64,000 nucleotides of DNA from Rhodohalobacter mucosus (GCF_003150675.1 NZ_QGGB01000011.1:1-64000), one strand, 5' to 3'; positions 47,254 to 56,850 are shown, counted from the stretch's first letter. Notes: generated by a model not told the origin, from the sequence alone. A program made the numbers and translations.

Positions 47254-47604
47254 ATGAAAATGATCGATAACGCACATACCACACTTTTGGCAAAAATGAT
47301 GGATGTGTACGCATTAAGGAATAAGACCACAGCGGCTAATATCGCCAATATTGATACGCCCGGATACAAACGGCAACGGGTGGATTTTGAAGATCAGCTT
47401 GCACAAAAGCTGGATTCCGGATCAATGAACCGGCAGGAGATATCGGAAATGAGGGCAGAGGTAAATCAAACCGATATGAAACCTGAACTGGAAGAGGAAC
47501 TGATTGAAATGAGCGACACGCAACTCCGTGTTCAGCTGGTTACACGTGCACTAAGGCATAATTATGAGCAGCTCCGAATGGGAATTATAGGGCGTGCAGG
47601 CTAA
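47254..47604 (+). CDS. flgB: Flagellar basal-body rod protein FlgB
   Basis: 116 residues from MKMIDNAHTTLL. A reading frame open from 47191 would include the sigma-54 promoter and is rejected. The rod-protein N-terminal signature TTAANIANIDTPGYKRQRVDFED is at about 25-47, and the C-terminal helix MSDTQLRVQLVTRALRHNYEQL is present. It forms the proximal rod in the periplasm. First gene of the flagellar operon. Confidence 0.93.
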   Translation: MKMIDNAHTTLLAKMMDVYALRNKTTAANIANIDTPGYKRQRVDFEDQLAQKLDSGSMNRQEISEMRAEVNQTDMKPELEEELIEMSDTQLRVQLVTRALRHNYEQLRMGIIGRAG

Positions 47605-47633
47605 TCAAAACAGATTAAACGCAGAAGATCTAT

Positions 47634-48119
47634 ATGGACAGACTATTTAGCACATTTCAGACAGCGTCGAATGCACTAGCCATACAAAGGCAACGTGTAC
47701 AGATTGCTTCGGAGAACCTGGCAAACGCCAATACAACCCGGACCGAGAGCGGTAAAGCATACCGGCCCAAAACGCTTCAAATAGAACGTGCTGAAAATTC
47801 GGTATTTGGAGAAACCCTTCGCAGCCGTCTTCAGCTAAAAACCAGCAGCGGTTTGCATATGGGATCATCAGACGCCCCGCTGCGTGGTGAAGGCCCCCAG
47901 AGCGCAGCGCCCGAGGCACTTGAAGTGAGCCAGGCCCGATACCGGTATGAGTACGATCCTTCACACCCTGACGCTGACGAAAACGGGATGGTTGAGTATC
48001 CTGATGTGGATATGGTGGAGGAGATGACCAGGCTGGTTAGCGCCAACAGGCTTTATGAGGCCAATCTGAGCGTAATTGAGTCAGAAAAAGAAATTATCAA
48101 ACGATCATTTGAAATCTGA
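47634..48119 (+). CDS. flgC: Flagellar basal-body rod protein FlgC
   Basis: 161 residues. ALAIQRQRVQIASENLANANTTRTESGKAYRPK is the N-terminal rod-protein signature, and the C-terminus has GMVEYPDVDMVEEMTRLVSANRLYEAN. Forms the proximal rod with FlgB. Its TGA stop shares one base with the start of the next small gene. Confidence 0.94.
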   Translation: MDRLFSTFQTASNALAIQRQRVQIASENLANANTTRTESGKAYRPKTLQIERAENSVFGETLRSRLQLKTSSGLHMGSSDAPLRGEGPQSAAPEALEVSQARYRYEYDPSHPDADENGMVEYPDVDMVEEMTRLVSANRLYEANLSVIESEKEIIKRSFEI

Positions 48120-48349
48120 TGAGTCAGCCTGCATCCATCAAACCGTCCGGACAATCGCTTCTCAGAACATTCGAAAGGGTTCTGGGAGACAGGGATCCCT
48201 CGGCACAGCCAAAGAGGGAAAACGCCGGTGTTCTGAAGCCTGCTAAAAACGCGGAGACACACAAAACGTTCGAGTTTTACGGCCGAAACGGCAATGTGAA
48301 GGAAGCTGATCCGTATAGAGCCGGTTCCCGTTTTGATCACACTGTATAA
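48119..48349 (+). CDS. Unrecognised small basic protein between flgC and fliE (76 aa)
   Basis: The ATG overlaps the flgC stop by one base, a coupling that supports translation. The 76 residues are polar, basic overall (about 13 Lys/Arg against 9 Asp/Glu), rich in Pro, Gly and Ser, with no membrane helix or signal peptide, so it is probably disordered and cytoplasmic. It ends 28 bases before fliE. I do not know a flagellar protein at this place in other operons. A small rod or MS-ring assembly factor would fit, but that is inference. Confidence 0.6.
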   Translation: MSQPASIKPSGQSLLRTFERVLGDRDPSAQPKRENAGVLKPAKNAETHKTFEFYGRNGNVKEADPYRAGSRFDHTV

Positions 48350-48377
48350 AAATATCAAATAAATAATCACAACCATT

Positions 48378-48701
48378 ATGGCTATAGATCCGATTACCAT
48401 ACAGGCACTACGCCAAAATCCCGCCATGGAAGGCCGCGATCGCATTCAGGAGGTCGGGTTCAACGATTCATCCAATCCTGAAGGAAGTTTTGCTGATATG
48501 ATTCGCGACGCTGTTCAATCAGTAGATGCCATGCAAAAAGAGTCGGAGACCGGAGTTGAAAATATTCTCGCCGGCAAAGCGGAGAATATTCATGAAGTGA
48601 TGATTTCCATGCAAAAAGCTCAGCTCAGTTTTCAGCTGATGGTTGAAATGAGGAATAAGGCGGTTGAAACGTATCAGGAACTCAGCAGAATGCAAATTTA
48701 A
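48378..48701 (+). CDS. fliE: Flagellar hook-basal body protein FliE
   Basis: 107 residues. GSFADMIRDAVQSVDAMQKESE and ENIHEVMISMQKAQLSFQLMVEMRNKAVETYQELSRMQI match the two conserved helices of FliE, the adapter between MS-ring and rod. Normal length. Confidence 0.95.
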   Translation: MAIDPITIQALRQNPAMEGRDRIQEVGFNDSSNPEGSFADMIRDAVQSVDAMQKESETGVENILAGKAENIHEVMISMQKAQLSFQLMVEMRNKAVETYQELSRMQI

Positions 48702-48724
48702 GCACGACCGGAGACTAACCACTC

Positions 48725-50356
48725 ATGAGACAGTTTTTTTTCAATTTTAAAAATTTCTTTCAGCCGCTGAATGCAGCACAAAAAACACTTTTCGGCGTGT
48801 TTTCGACAGGTTTGTTGCTGCTTATCGGTATGATTTTTTACTGGGCGCTGACCCCCAGCTACTCCATGCTTTTTGGTTCGCTGGCCCCGGATGCGGCGCA
48901 TGAGATCGTTGAGGAGCTGAAAACGATGGGAGTTAAATACGAGCTTCAGGACGATGGCCGCACCATAAGGGTACCCAGCGACCGCGTGTACGATTTGCGC
49001 CTTCGGTTTGCCTCATCAGGATTGGGCGGAAGCGAATATAAAGGATATGAGCTGTTCGATCAGAATGCACTGGGTATGACCGATTTTATGCAGCGACTGA
49101 ATCAGAAACGGGCACTTGAGGGAGAACTGGCACGCACGATTAACAATCTTGATCAGGTTGACGATTCAAGAATACATATCGTGCTTCCCGATCGGTCGCC
49201 ATTTCAGCAGACAGCTGCTGAACCGACAGCATCCGTAATCCTGAATATGAAAGGAGGCCGCAGCCTGGGGCGCGACCAGGTAGACGGCATCAGCTCACTG
49301 ATCGCAGGTTCTGTAGAGGGGCTTACCCAGGAAAATGTTGTTATTCTGGATCAGCGGGGAAACAGGATTTCCGACAATGTTAGCCCGGAAGCGGACATAG
49401 CAGGAAACTCGGCCAACGTTAAGCTGAGAAAGGAGATGGAAGCCTATCTGACGGATAAAGGTCAAACCATGCTCGATCGGGTATTGGGCCCCGGCAACAG
49501 CATACTCCGTGTATCCACAGAGCACAATTTTGATAAAATTATACGGGAGTCGAACATCATCGACCCTGAATCCCGCATCATCATCTCGGAAGAGAGAAGA
49601 TCAACACGGAATGCAGGGACAACCTCTCAGCCCGTTCAGAATGAAGAGGGAGTTGAACCATTTATAGCAAACAATACGGAAGACGAGTCGACGGTACAGC
49701 TTCGCAATTATGATGTAACAAAAACAGTGCAGCAGGAGGAGATAGGATCGGGTGAAATTACGCGTATATCAGCGTCGCTGCTTCTGAACCATAAACTGGA
49801 GACTTCTGAAAGCGGGGAACAGGAGTATATACCGTACAGTAATCAGGAGCTGAATGAAATTCGTGAGGTGATAGCCGGCGCACTGGGTATTTCAGCAGAC
49901 AGGGGAGATCTTGTGGCCATCACACAGATGGAGTTTCAGGATCCCTTTATTGAAGACGACACTGCCGGCTGGCTTCCTCAAGCCATTCCATACTCCGAAA
50001 TCATCAAGTACCTCTTTCTCTCCATCGTCCTCATTGTGGTATCGGTTATGATATACCGCATGTCGAAAAACTTCAGCATCGACTATGATCCGCTAATCGA
50101 GAATGGCCGTGATCCGCAAAAAGATGCAATTGCAGGCAGCAGGTCGGGCAGGGAGCTTACCGAGGGTTCGCCTGAATATGAAGACGAGGACGATGACCAG
50201 AACGATTTTTACGAGCAGAAGATGAGCAAAGAGGCCCGTCTCAAACTGAAAGCCGCACAGTACCGGACCGATGAAGTGAACAAATTTATCGAGTCGAGTC
50301 CGGAACAGGCTGCAAGACTGGTAAGAACGCTTATCAATCAAAATGCAATCCAATAA
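48725..50356 (+). CDS. fliF: Flagellar MS-ring protein FliF
   Basis: 543 residues. Two membrane helices (about 23-43 and 428-446) flank periplasmic ring-building domains, with LRFASSGLGGS and DDSRIHIVLPDRSPF typical of the N-terminal part. The C-terminal cytoplasmic tail is acidic (EYEDEDDDQ) and ends with SSPEQAARLVRTLINQ, the segment that binds FliG, whose gene follows after 11 bases. Confidence 0.96.
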   Translation: MRQFFFNFKNFFQPLNAAQKTLFGVFSTGLLLLIGMIFYWALTPSYSMLFGSLAPDAAHEIVEELKTMGVKYELQDDGRTIRVPSDRVYDLRLRFASSGLGGSEYKGYELFDQNALGMTDFMQRLNQKRALEGELARTINNLDQVDDSRIHIVLPDRSPFQQTAAEPTASVILNMKGGRSLGRDQVDGISSLIAGSVEGLTQENVVILDQRGNRISDNVSPEADIAGNSANVKLRKEMEAYLTDKGQTMLDRVLGPGNSILRVSTEHNFDKIIRESNIIDPESRIIISEERRSTRNAGTTSQPVQNEEGVEPFIANNTEDESTVQLRNYDVTKTVQQEEIGSGEITRISASLLLNHKLETSESGEQEYIPYSNQELNEIREVIAGALGISADRGDLVAITQMEFQDPFIEDDTAGWLPQAIPYSEIIKYLFLSIVLIVVSVMIYRMSKNFSIDYDPLIENGRDPQKDAIAGSRSGRELTEGSPEYEDEDDDQNDFYEQKMSKEARLKLKAAQYRTDEVNKFIESSPEQAARLVRTLINQNAIQ

Positions 50357-50367
50357 ACCCTGAACGG

Positions 50368-51429
50368 ATGATGGAACAACAGGAACAAAGACAAGCTATG
50401 GCACAGGGCGATACCCCGGTCATTAAAAAACCGGGTAACCTTAACGGTATTGAGAAAGCGGCTGTACTGCTGATATCACTTGGGGTTGAAAAAGCGTCCA
50501 AAATTCTGAAGCAGTTGCGCGATGCTGAAGTAGAGCAAATAACACGCGCAATCTCGGATTTGCGAAATGTCAGTTCCGAGGTTGTGAACGCCGTTCAGGA
50601 AGAATATCACGACTTGTTAAGTCAGAAAAAATTTCTGGTGGAAGGAGGCAATGATATCGCCAAAAACCTGCTGGTTGAAGCGAAAGGACAGCAGGAGGCA
50701 GACGAGATGCTTCGGAAACTTGATGCAAAATCGGGCAGTGACGCTTTCAATATTATTCAGAATGCAGAAATAAAAAACATTGTCCATTTCATGGAAAGCG
50801 AGCATCCGCAAATTGCGGCGGTGATACTGGCTCACCTCAAGGTTAGCAAAGCTGCTGACATACTGGCTAAACTTTCGCCGGATTTTCGTTCTGAGGTGGC
50901 AATGCGCATGGCAAGGCTAGGAAACATTTCGGCTGAAGTAATTGATGAACTGTCGTTGGTAATTAAAGACCAGCTGAGTGAGTACACGGATTTCAGCAAT
51001 ATCAGTAAGGGATCGGGAGCTGTGGCGGGCATTCTGAATGAAACGGATATGTCGACCGAGCGTGAGATTCTGGAGAGTATAGAAAAGGTGGATCCGCAGC
51101 TCGCAAAAGAGATCAAGGAGCAGATGTTCATGTTCGAGGATATTCTGGAACTGGAAGACCGCACCATGCAGGATATTGTTGCCAAGATCAATAAACAAGA
51201 CCTGATGATGGCCCTGAAAGGTGTGGAACCCGATATGAAGGAGAAGTTTGTCTCGAATATGTCGACCCGTGCGCGGGAGATCCTGGAGGAGGACCTGGAA
51301 GCATCGGGACCCGCCCATATCAAACAGGTGGAAGAGGCCCGCCAGAATATCTTAAAGACCATTAAGCAGCTCGACCTGGAAGGCAAAATTTCCATCAAGA
51401 AGAAAGATGAAGAGATGTTTGTCGAATAA
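50368..51429 (+). CDS. fliG: Flagellar motor switch protein FliG
   Basis: 353 residues. N-terminal GIEKAAVLLISLGVEKASKI binds FliF; the middle domain has EHPQIAAVILAHL; the MFxF hinge reads MFMFED; the C-terminal torque helix has charged residues in MALKGVEPDMKEKFVSNMSTRAREIL. FliG meets the MotA stator. Full length. Confidence 0.96.
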   Translation: MMEQQEQRQAMAQGDTPVIKKPGNLNGIEKAAVLLISLGVEKASKILKQLRDAEVEQITRAISDLRNVSSEVVNAVQEEYHDLLSQKKFLVEGGNDIAKNLLVEAKGQQEADEMLRKLDAKSGSDAFNIIQNAEIKNIVHFMESEHPQIAAVILAHLKVSKAADILAKLSPDFRSEVAMRMARLGNISAEVIDELSLVIKDQLSEYTDFSNISKGSGAVAGILNETDMSTEREILESIEKVDPQLAKEIKEQMFMFEDILELEDRTMQDIVAKINKQDLMMALKGVEPDMKEKFVSNMSTRAREILEEDLEASGPAHIKQVEEARQNILKTIKQLDLEGKISIKKKDEEMFVE

Positions 51430-51443
51430 AAAATGACAATAGA

Positions 51444-52121
51444 ATGAACCTGCAAGCACCAATGAAAATCAATTACGAAGCACTTTTTAACAGTCACAGC
51501 GCGGCAGCAAGATACAGGAAGGCCGCCGGAGATGATGCACAGGATGAGTCGGCACCGCATGAGGTGTTCACCGGCCCTCAGGTGGAGGAGATTCTCCAGG
51601 CTGAACGGGAACGTCTGGAGAAAAAGTGGGACAAGGAGCGGGCTCAGACCGAAAAGGCCGCTTTTGAAAGAGGGCAGGCAGAAGGATACGAGCAGGCATC
51701 GCAAGAGTTCAGAGCATCTATTGCAGTGATAACAGAAGCTCTCGGAGAAGCAGAAACAGGCCTCCAGCGCATGCTTGAAGAGATTAAGCCGCATATTGCT
51801 TCAGTGGCCTTCGACCTGGCTGAAAAAATACTGGACCTTCCGATTGAAAATGAAGAAGTGAAAAACCGGGTTGCCGGAGCTGTTGAAAAGATAATTGATG
51901 AGCTTTCAACCCATACGGAGGTGGTAATCCATGTTTCACAAAGTGACTACGATCGTGTGAGCGAGATGCTGAAGGAAAAAGAATCAGACCACATTCAACT
52001 GAAGTCCGGATCGGATCTGAATCCTGGAGAGTACAGGATAGACACTCCCAGTGAACAGATTGCCCGTGAATTTAAACATACCCTGGCAAGCTTCAGGGAA
52101 ACCTTTTCGCTGAACCTTTAA
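51444..52121 (+). CDS. fliH: Flagellar export ATPase regulator FliH
   Basis: 225 residues. A long Glu/Arg/Lys/Gln-rich helix (about 40-95) precedes a globular C-terminal domain with VAFDLAEKILD and DLNPGEYRIDTPSEQIAREFKHTLASF. It holds FliI off or onto the export gate. It is 14 bases after fliG and 24 before fliI. Confidence 0.85.
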   Translation: MNLQAPMKINYEALFNSHSAAARYRKAAGDDAQDESAPHEVFTGPQVEEILQAERERLEKKWDKERAQTEKAAFERGQAEGYEQASQEFRASIAVITEALGEAETGLQRMLEEIKPHIASVAFDLAEKILDLPIENEEVKNRVAGAVEKIIDELSTHTEVVIHVSQSDYDRVSEMLKEKESDHIQLKSGSDLNPGEYRIDTPSEQIAREFKHTLASFRETFSLNL

Positions 52122-52145
52122 CAGGGAAAATAAAACGTATCAAAC

Positions 52146-53522
52146 ATGTTTCTGTTAACCTACATCAATGAAATATCATCCCGGCTTGACGACCTGGATC
52201 CGACCGAACGGCGCTACGGGAAGGTGTCATCCGTGATCGGTACCGTTATTGAAGCAACCGGGCTGGATGCATCAGTGGGTGAACTGCATGTGATCCATAC
52301 GGCAGGCGGATCTAAAATTGAGGCGGAGGTTGTGGGTATCAGGGATAATAAATCACTATTGATGCCTCTCGACCGGGTGGAAGGGATCAAGAGCGGCTGC
52401 CTTGTGGAACCCAAGTCAGGTGCCATGTCCATTCGTGTCTCCGAACATCTGCTTGGAAGGGTGATCGATGCAAACGGAAACCCGATAGACAGCCTGGGGC
52501 CGGTTGAAAAACCGGAGCATGTGCCTGTGCATAACGGACCGCCCGGACCCATGGAACGGAAAGCGATCGACACTCCACTGATTACGGGGATTCGTGCGAT
52601 TGATGGTTTTACAACACTGGGCAGGGGCCAGAGAATCGGCATTTTTGCAGGATCGGGTGTGGGTAAAAGTACACTCATGGGGATGATTGCAAAAGAGTCG
52701 GATGCAGATGTAAATGTAATTGCGCTGATAGGTGAGCGTGGCCGCGAGGTAAAAGAGTTTATTGATGAAATACTTGGCCCTGAAGGACTGAGACGATCTG
52801 TTGTTGTTGCCACTACATCAGATAAAGCAGCGATGAGCCGTGTAAAAGCAGCGTTTACCGCATCGGCAGTTGCCGAATACTTTCGCGACCGTGGCAAGAA
52901 TGTACTGCTGATGATGGATTCGGTAACACGTGTAGCCATGGCGCAGCGTGAGATCGGGCTGGCCTCCGGCGAACCGCCCACAACCAAAGGATATACTCCA
53001 AGCGTGTTTGCCATGCTGCCGCAGCTTCTGGAACGAGCCGGATCAACGGAGAAAGGGAGTATAACCGGTCTCTATACTGTACTGGTGGATAACGATGATA
53101 TGAATGAACCCATAGCGGATGCCGTACGGTCGATTCTTGACGGACATATTGTGCTCTCCAGGAAACTGGCTCACAAAAACCACTATCCGGCAATCGATGT
53201 TCTGTCGAGTATCTCCAGGATCATGAACCAGATCGTGCCCGCCGAAAAGACAGAAATTTCCCAAAAAGCCAGAGAACTGCTTGCTGTATATGCAGAGGCT
53301 GAAGACCTGATCAATATCGGAGCATACTCGAAAGGATCGAATCCTAAAATTGATGAAGCCATCGGAAAAATAGATGAGCTCAATGCATTCCTGAAACAGG
53401 GCAGCGGCGGTTACAATCCTGAAACCCTTTGGAACAACCTCGGGAAACTGGTTGCGGATAAGAAAAAGAGTGAAGACGGTAAAAATATACCCGGAAGGAA
53501 TCCGGGTGAGGTGAACGCATGA
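52146..53522 (+). CDS. fliI: Flagellum-specific export ATPase FliI
   Basis: 458 residues, F1-beta-like. Walker A GSGVGKST at 169-176, Walker B in NVLLMMDSVTR, and ALIGERGREVKEF typical of the family. It energises substrate loading at the type III export gate. The end overlaps fliJ by 4 bases. Confidence 0.96.
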   Translation: MFLLTYINEISSRLDDLDPTERRYGKVSSVIGTVIEATGLDASVGELHVIHTAGGSKIEAEVVGIRDNKSLLMPLDRVEGIKSGCLVEPKSGAMSIRVSEHLLGRVIDANGNPIDSLGPVEKPEHVPVHNGPPGPMERKAIDTPLITGIRAIDGFTTLGRGQRIGIFAGSGVGKSTLMGMIAKESDADVNVIALIGERGREVKEFIDEILGPEGLRRSVVVATTSDKAAMSRVKAAFTASAVAEYFRDRGKNVLLMMDSVTRVAMAQREIGLASGEPPTTKGYTPSVFAMLPQLLERAGSTEKGSITGLYTVLVDNDDMNEPIADAVRSILDGHIVLSRKLAHKNHYPAIDVLSSISRIMNQIVPAEKTEISQKARELLAVYAEAEDLINIGAYSKGSNPKIDEAIGKIDELNAFLKQGSGGYNPETLWNNLGKLVADKKKSEDGKNIPGRNPGEVNA

Positions 53523-53962
53523 GTTTCAAATTCAGACTTGAATCGGTATTGACTCTTCGCAGGCACGAGGAAAAGATGGCAAAACAGAAGCTTGCTGGTA
53601 TGCTGAGTGAGCTCTCTGTAATAAAAATTGAGTACCAGCTGAAAAAAGACCGCATGAAAGGACGCGATATTTCTGGAGCGGGAAACCGGACTAAGCAACC
53701 GATTGAGAAAGCCTTTGGAAACCACCTGCTGATCAGCAGTCAGGAATTGAGACATATGAAAATGCGAATTCAGCAGCATGAAGAGGCTGTAGAGCGTCAG
53801 AGGAATCTTGTAGTAGAGACAAACAGAAATGTTAAGATCATCAATAATTTGAAAAAGAAAGCCCTGGTAGAGCATCTCAACGAGCAGAATCGTCGGGAAC
53901 AGATACACCAGAATGAAATCGCAACGCAGATGTATGTGAAACAGACAACATCATGGATATAA
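53519..53962 (+). CDS. fliJ: Flagellar export chaperone/stalk FliJ
   Basis: 147 residues, almost entirely coiled coil. FKFRLESVLTLRRHEEKMAKQKL is the FliJ N-terminal signature. It acts as the gamma-like stalk in the FliI ring. Overlaps fliI by 4 and the next gene by 10 bases, so the three are translated together. Confidence 0.85.
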   Translation: MSFKFRLESVLTLRRHEEKMAKQKLAGMLSELSVIKIEYQLKKDRMKGRDISGAGNRTKQPIEKAFGNHLLISSQELRHMKMRIQQHEEAVERQRNLVVETNRNVKIINNLKKKALVEHLNEQNRREQIHQNEIATQMYVKQTTSWI

Positions 53963-54504
53963 AAAAAATCGCACTATACGCAGGCGGCTTCATTGCGTCG
54001 TTCGTGGTTATGATAGCTCTGATCTACTTTTTGTACCCCTATATCGATTCAGAAAGGGTTGCGGAAGTGAAGGAACAGATCGAAATGCAGGTTAAAGAGC
54101 CGACAGCTTCGCCGAACGTCAGCCCGGCGCAGACGGGTACATCTTCAACCCAGGGATCGTCTTCTGTGCGGGAACGCATGGAAGCTCTGGCTGCGGCTGA
54201 AAGGCAGAAAAGGGAGTATGAGGCAACCATTGATTCTCTGAAAAGTGAAATGGAAAGAATGGCGGAAGAGTACCGGGTAAGCCTGGAAAACCAGGCAGCG
54301 GGTGTGGCAGATGAAGAAGTGGAGAATACAACAAAAACCCTTCTCAACCTGGATGAAGAGACTCTGGCACCGATTGCCAACCGGCTCGATCACTCTGAAT
54401 TAATGAAACTGTATCGCGCGGCAAGCAATATGCAGAGAGAGAAACTGCTGAGTGCACTGGAGCCGGAAAAGGCTTCCGAAATTTTAAAGGAGGCACTTTT
54501 ATGA
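53953..54504 (+). CDS. MotE/YlxF-like flagellar membrane protein (MgtE-N-like domain)
   Basis: 183 residues. A single membrane helix (about 5-29) is followed by a Ser/Thr-rich linker, a coiled coil (about 75-120) and a C-terminal helical domain related to the MgtE N-domain (LAPIANRLDHSELMKLYRAAS...LEPEKASEIL). Position between fliJ and fliK matches Bacillus YlxF; the epsilonproteobacterial relative MotE is a stator-scaffold chaperone. Overlaps fliJ by 10 and fliK by 4 bases. Confidence 0.7.
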   Translation: MDIKKIALYAGGFIASFVVMIALIYFLYPYIDSERVAEVKEQIEMQVKEPTASPNVSPAQTGTSSTQGSSSVRERMEALAAAERQKREYEATIDSLKSEMERMAEEYRVSLENQAAGVADEEVENTTKTLLNLDEETLAPIANRLDHSELMKLYRAASNMQREKLLSALEPEKASEILKEALL

Positions 54505-55985
54505 TTGAATACATCCAGAATACCGCCCAAAAACCTGCAGCAAACGGAGCCCGTAAGCCGGAGGGCGGAAACGAAACGAACCTCCATTCAATCGGTATGA
54601 CTGAGGAGGAGGGCTCATTTGCCGGAACACTGATGTCGGTAATCCGGCGCTTTACCGGGTTCCGCTCAGGTTCCGGGGAAACCCTGTCAACTTCTGAATC
54701 GGGAGGCAATACAGAGGCAGAAGCGGACGCAGCGCTTGATCAACAGAATGCTGCCCCTCTGAACCTGCCAAATGAACTGAAACTGTTGAGCAGTGAAAGC
54801 CCTGAAAACAGCCATATGATATCACCATTGGAACCTAAGAAAGACCAAGCGTCACCGGCCGGAGTGCTTTCTGCGTCTGATACAGCAGATTTGAGCGGTG
54901 CGATGGAGAGCAGCAAGGTAGTGCAAGAAGTCAATTCGGTTTTCAGTGAGCAGACGCAAGATCCGATGACAACTGCGGGAGCGCGGTCTCAAGTTTCAAT
55001 AGCTCTTGAAGAGGCAGCCCGGGCATTTACCGGAATTCAAATTGCAGATAGCGCTGAATTGAAGAGCCCGGATGTGCAGAATAAAGCGTTCGCGTTTACC
55101 GGCAGAGCAGTACAGCCTGCCGCCGGAGTTCATTTGTACACATCAAATGCTCCTTTAAGTACATCCGAGTCAGTAAAAACAATCAGCACTGTACTAAAAG
55201 GGGGCTTTAAGGATCAAAAAAGTGAACCGTCCCCTAATCAGTCCATATCCCCGACTCAATATGGAACTGAAAAAGTTGGTGATGAGATCACCCCGGTAAA
55301 GGAGACGGAAAGGGCGGTGCAGAGTTTAGTTGCGAGACGTACTGAAGCATTTCAGCCGGTACAGGAGAACGGCCCTGTTCTACAGAATTCAAAGACCGTA
55401 ACTCCTGACATTTTCAAGGAGGTTGCAAAGGCAGCCGGGATAAATACTGGTGAATTGCAGCGTACTGCGGATACCAGGACGGTTGAACAGGGTTTCGAAA
55501 CCATCTTGTCGACGACCAGACCGGAGATGTCGCAGCGCAGTGAAGCGGATGTTCAGCTTGTTCGAAAAATACAGCAGGTAGTTAAACAGGAGATTCAGCC
55601 GAACCTGAACGCCGACAAAGCCTGGAAACTTCACAACTTTTCACTCCATGACGGGTCACGGGTTCAGCTTGCATTCCGTCAGCTGGAGGGTGTACTGCAG
55701 CTTCAGCTCTCATCCGTCAATCAGGACCTCAACCGGCTGATACAGATGAACGTACAGGAAATCCGCGACTATCTGCAAAATGAGATGGGCCTGGATATTG
55801 ATCTCCAGTTCGATGAAAACAGATTTTCAAGCGGAGAGGAAATGAACAATGATGAATCCTCAGGCTCAGGGAACACACAGGCCGGTTCCTCTGAAAACAG
55901 GCCATCTTCACGCGTTTTTGCGGAGGAGGCCGTAGCGGGCAGAGCCAGATTTTTTGGATTTAATGACAATGAATGGACTGCCTGA
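54501..55985 (+). CDS. fliK: Flagellar hook-length control protein FliK
   Basis: 494 residues. The first 370 are low-complexity, Ser/Thr/Glu/Gln-rich and without fold, as in FliK rulers. The C-terminal domain (about 375-455) has RVQLAFRQLEGVLQLQLSS and IRDYLQNEMGLDIDLQF, the FliK_C pattern that switches export specificity. Located between ylxF and flgD, as in Bacillus. Overlaps the preceding gene by 4 bases. Confidence 0.88.
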   Translation: MIEYIQNTAQKPAANGARKPEGGNETNLHSIGMTEEEGSFAGTLMSVIRRFTGFRSGSGETLSTSESGGNTEAEADAALDQQNAAPLNLPNELKLLSSESPENSHMISPLEPKKDQASPAGVLSASDTADLSGAMESSKVVQEVNSVFSEQTQDPMTTAGARSQVSIALEEAARAFTGIQIADSAELKSPDVQNKAFAFTGRAVQPAAGVHLYTSNAPLSTSESVKTISTVLKGGFKDQKSEPSPNQSISPTQYGTEKVGDEITPVKETERAVQSLVARRTEAFQPVQENGPVLQNSKTVTPDIFKEVAKAAGINTGELQRTADTRTVEQGFETILSTTRPEMSQRSEADVQLVRKIQQVVKQEIQPNLNADKAWKLHNFSLHDGSRVQLAFRQLEGVLQLQLSSVNQDLNRLIQMNVQEIRDYLQNEMGLDIDLQFDENRFSSGEEMNNDESSGSGNTQAGSSENRPSSRVFAEEAVAGRARFFGFNDNEWTA

Positions 55986-56015
55986 TTCACCCCAATAAAT
56001 CAAACACAATACACT

Positions 56016-56687
56016 ATGGAACTTTCAGGAATACAAGGAGCAGCTTCACCCCTTCAAAGCGGTATTAACGGCAAGGGCAATGCAGCATTGGGAAAAGATG
56101 AATTTTTAAAGCTGCTGATTACTCAGCTTCAGTATCAGGATCCGCTGAATCCTATGGAAGGTACAGAGTTCGCTACCCAGCTTGCACAGTTCAACTCGGT
56201 CGAACAACTGATTAACCTGAATGATGGGGTTAATGGTTTGGCAAACGCTCAGAATATTATGAGTTCAGGATTGAACAACTCACTCGCGTCCAGCCTGACA
56301 GGCAAAACTGCTCGGGTTTTGAGCAATACGGTTCACAGTGACGGAAAGTCTGAACAGGTTATTCACCTGAGACTGCAGGATCTTGCAGCCGAAACGGAGA
56401 TCACCATTCGGGATGCAAACGGAAAAACGATTCGTACGGAAACGCTCAGCAACCTGGGCCGGGGCGATCACTCCTGGACGTGGGATGGAAAAAGCGATTC
56501 GGGCGTACGGGCTCCTGAGGGTGATTATACCATAGAGGTGGCAGCAACGAATGGCGATGATACGGTAAATACACTCACATTTATCGAAGGGCTGGTGGAA
56601 AAAGTGCGATTCACGTCACAGGGAGTAGAACTTCTCGTAAATGGCGTGCGCCTTCCCCTCGGGGATGTAGAGGAGATCGGTGTCTGA
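56016..56687 (+). CDS. flgD: Hook-capping protein FlgD
   Basis: 223 residues. LGKDEFLKLLITQLQYQDPLNPMEGTEFATQLAQFNSVEQL is the N-terminal FlgD signature, followed by an Ig-like domain with TIRDANGKTIRTETL and DGKSDSGVRAPEGDYT. It caps the growing hook and is followed by flgE. Confidence 0.96.
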   Translation: MELSGIQGAASPLQSGINGKGNAALGKDEFLKLLITQLQYQDPLNPMEGTEFATQLAQFNSVEQLINLNDGVNGLANAQNIMSSGLNNSLASSLTGKTARVLSNTVHSDGKSEQVIHLRLQDLAAETEITIRDANGKTIRTETLSNLGRGDHSWTWDGKSDSGVRAPEGDYTIEVAATNGDDTVNTLTFIEGLVEKVRFTSQGVELLVNGVRLPLGDVEEIGV

Positions 56688-56850
56688 CTTTCATTCTTCG
56701 CAGTGCCTGATCAAAACATGTATAACAATCAAACATAACACACATAAAAAACAATAATAACAACAGGTAAACGGCTCCCATATTACGGAACGGGGCATAC
56801 CGGCAGCCGGATACAACGTCTGAGACTGCAAAACAAAACGAGGAACTACT
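56688..56850 (+). other. flgD-flgE spacer
   Basis: The 163-base gap is the longest inside the flgB-flgE run. I found no sigma-54 or sigma-28 element and no hairpin terminator in it. A clear ribosome-binding site (GAGGAA) precedes flgE. A leader for the abundant hook protein is possible but not shown. Confidence 0.4.

Noticed and set aside
50832-51794. 320-codon open frame on the minus strand opposite fliG and fliH
   Set aside because: Ser/Cys/Leu-rich translation with no recognisable family; both plus-strand genes are unmistakable and tightly spaced.
52214-53014. 266-codon open frame on the minus strand opposite fliI
   Set aside because: Low-complexity Ser/Pro/Ile translation typical of the complement of a conserved ATPase gene.
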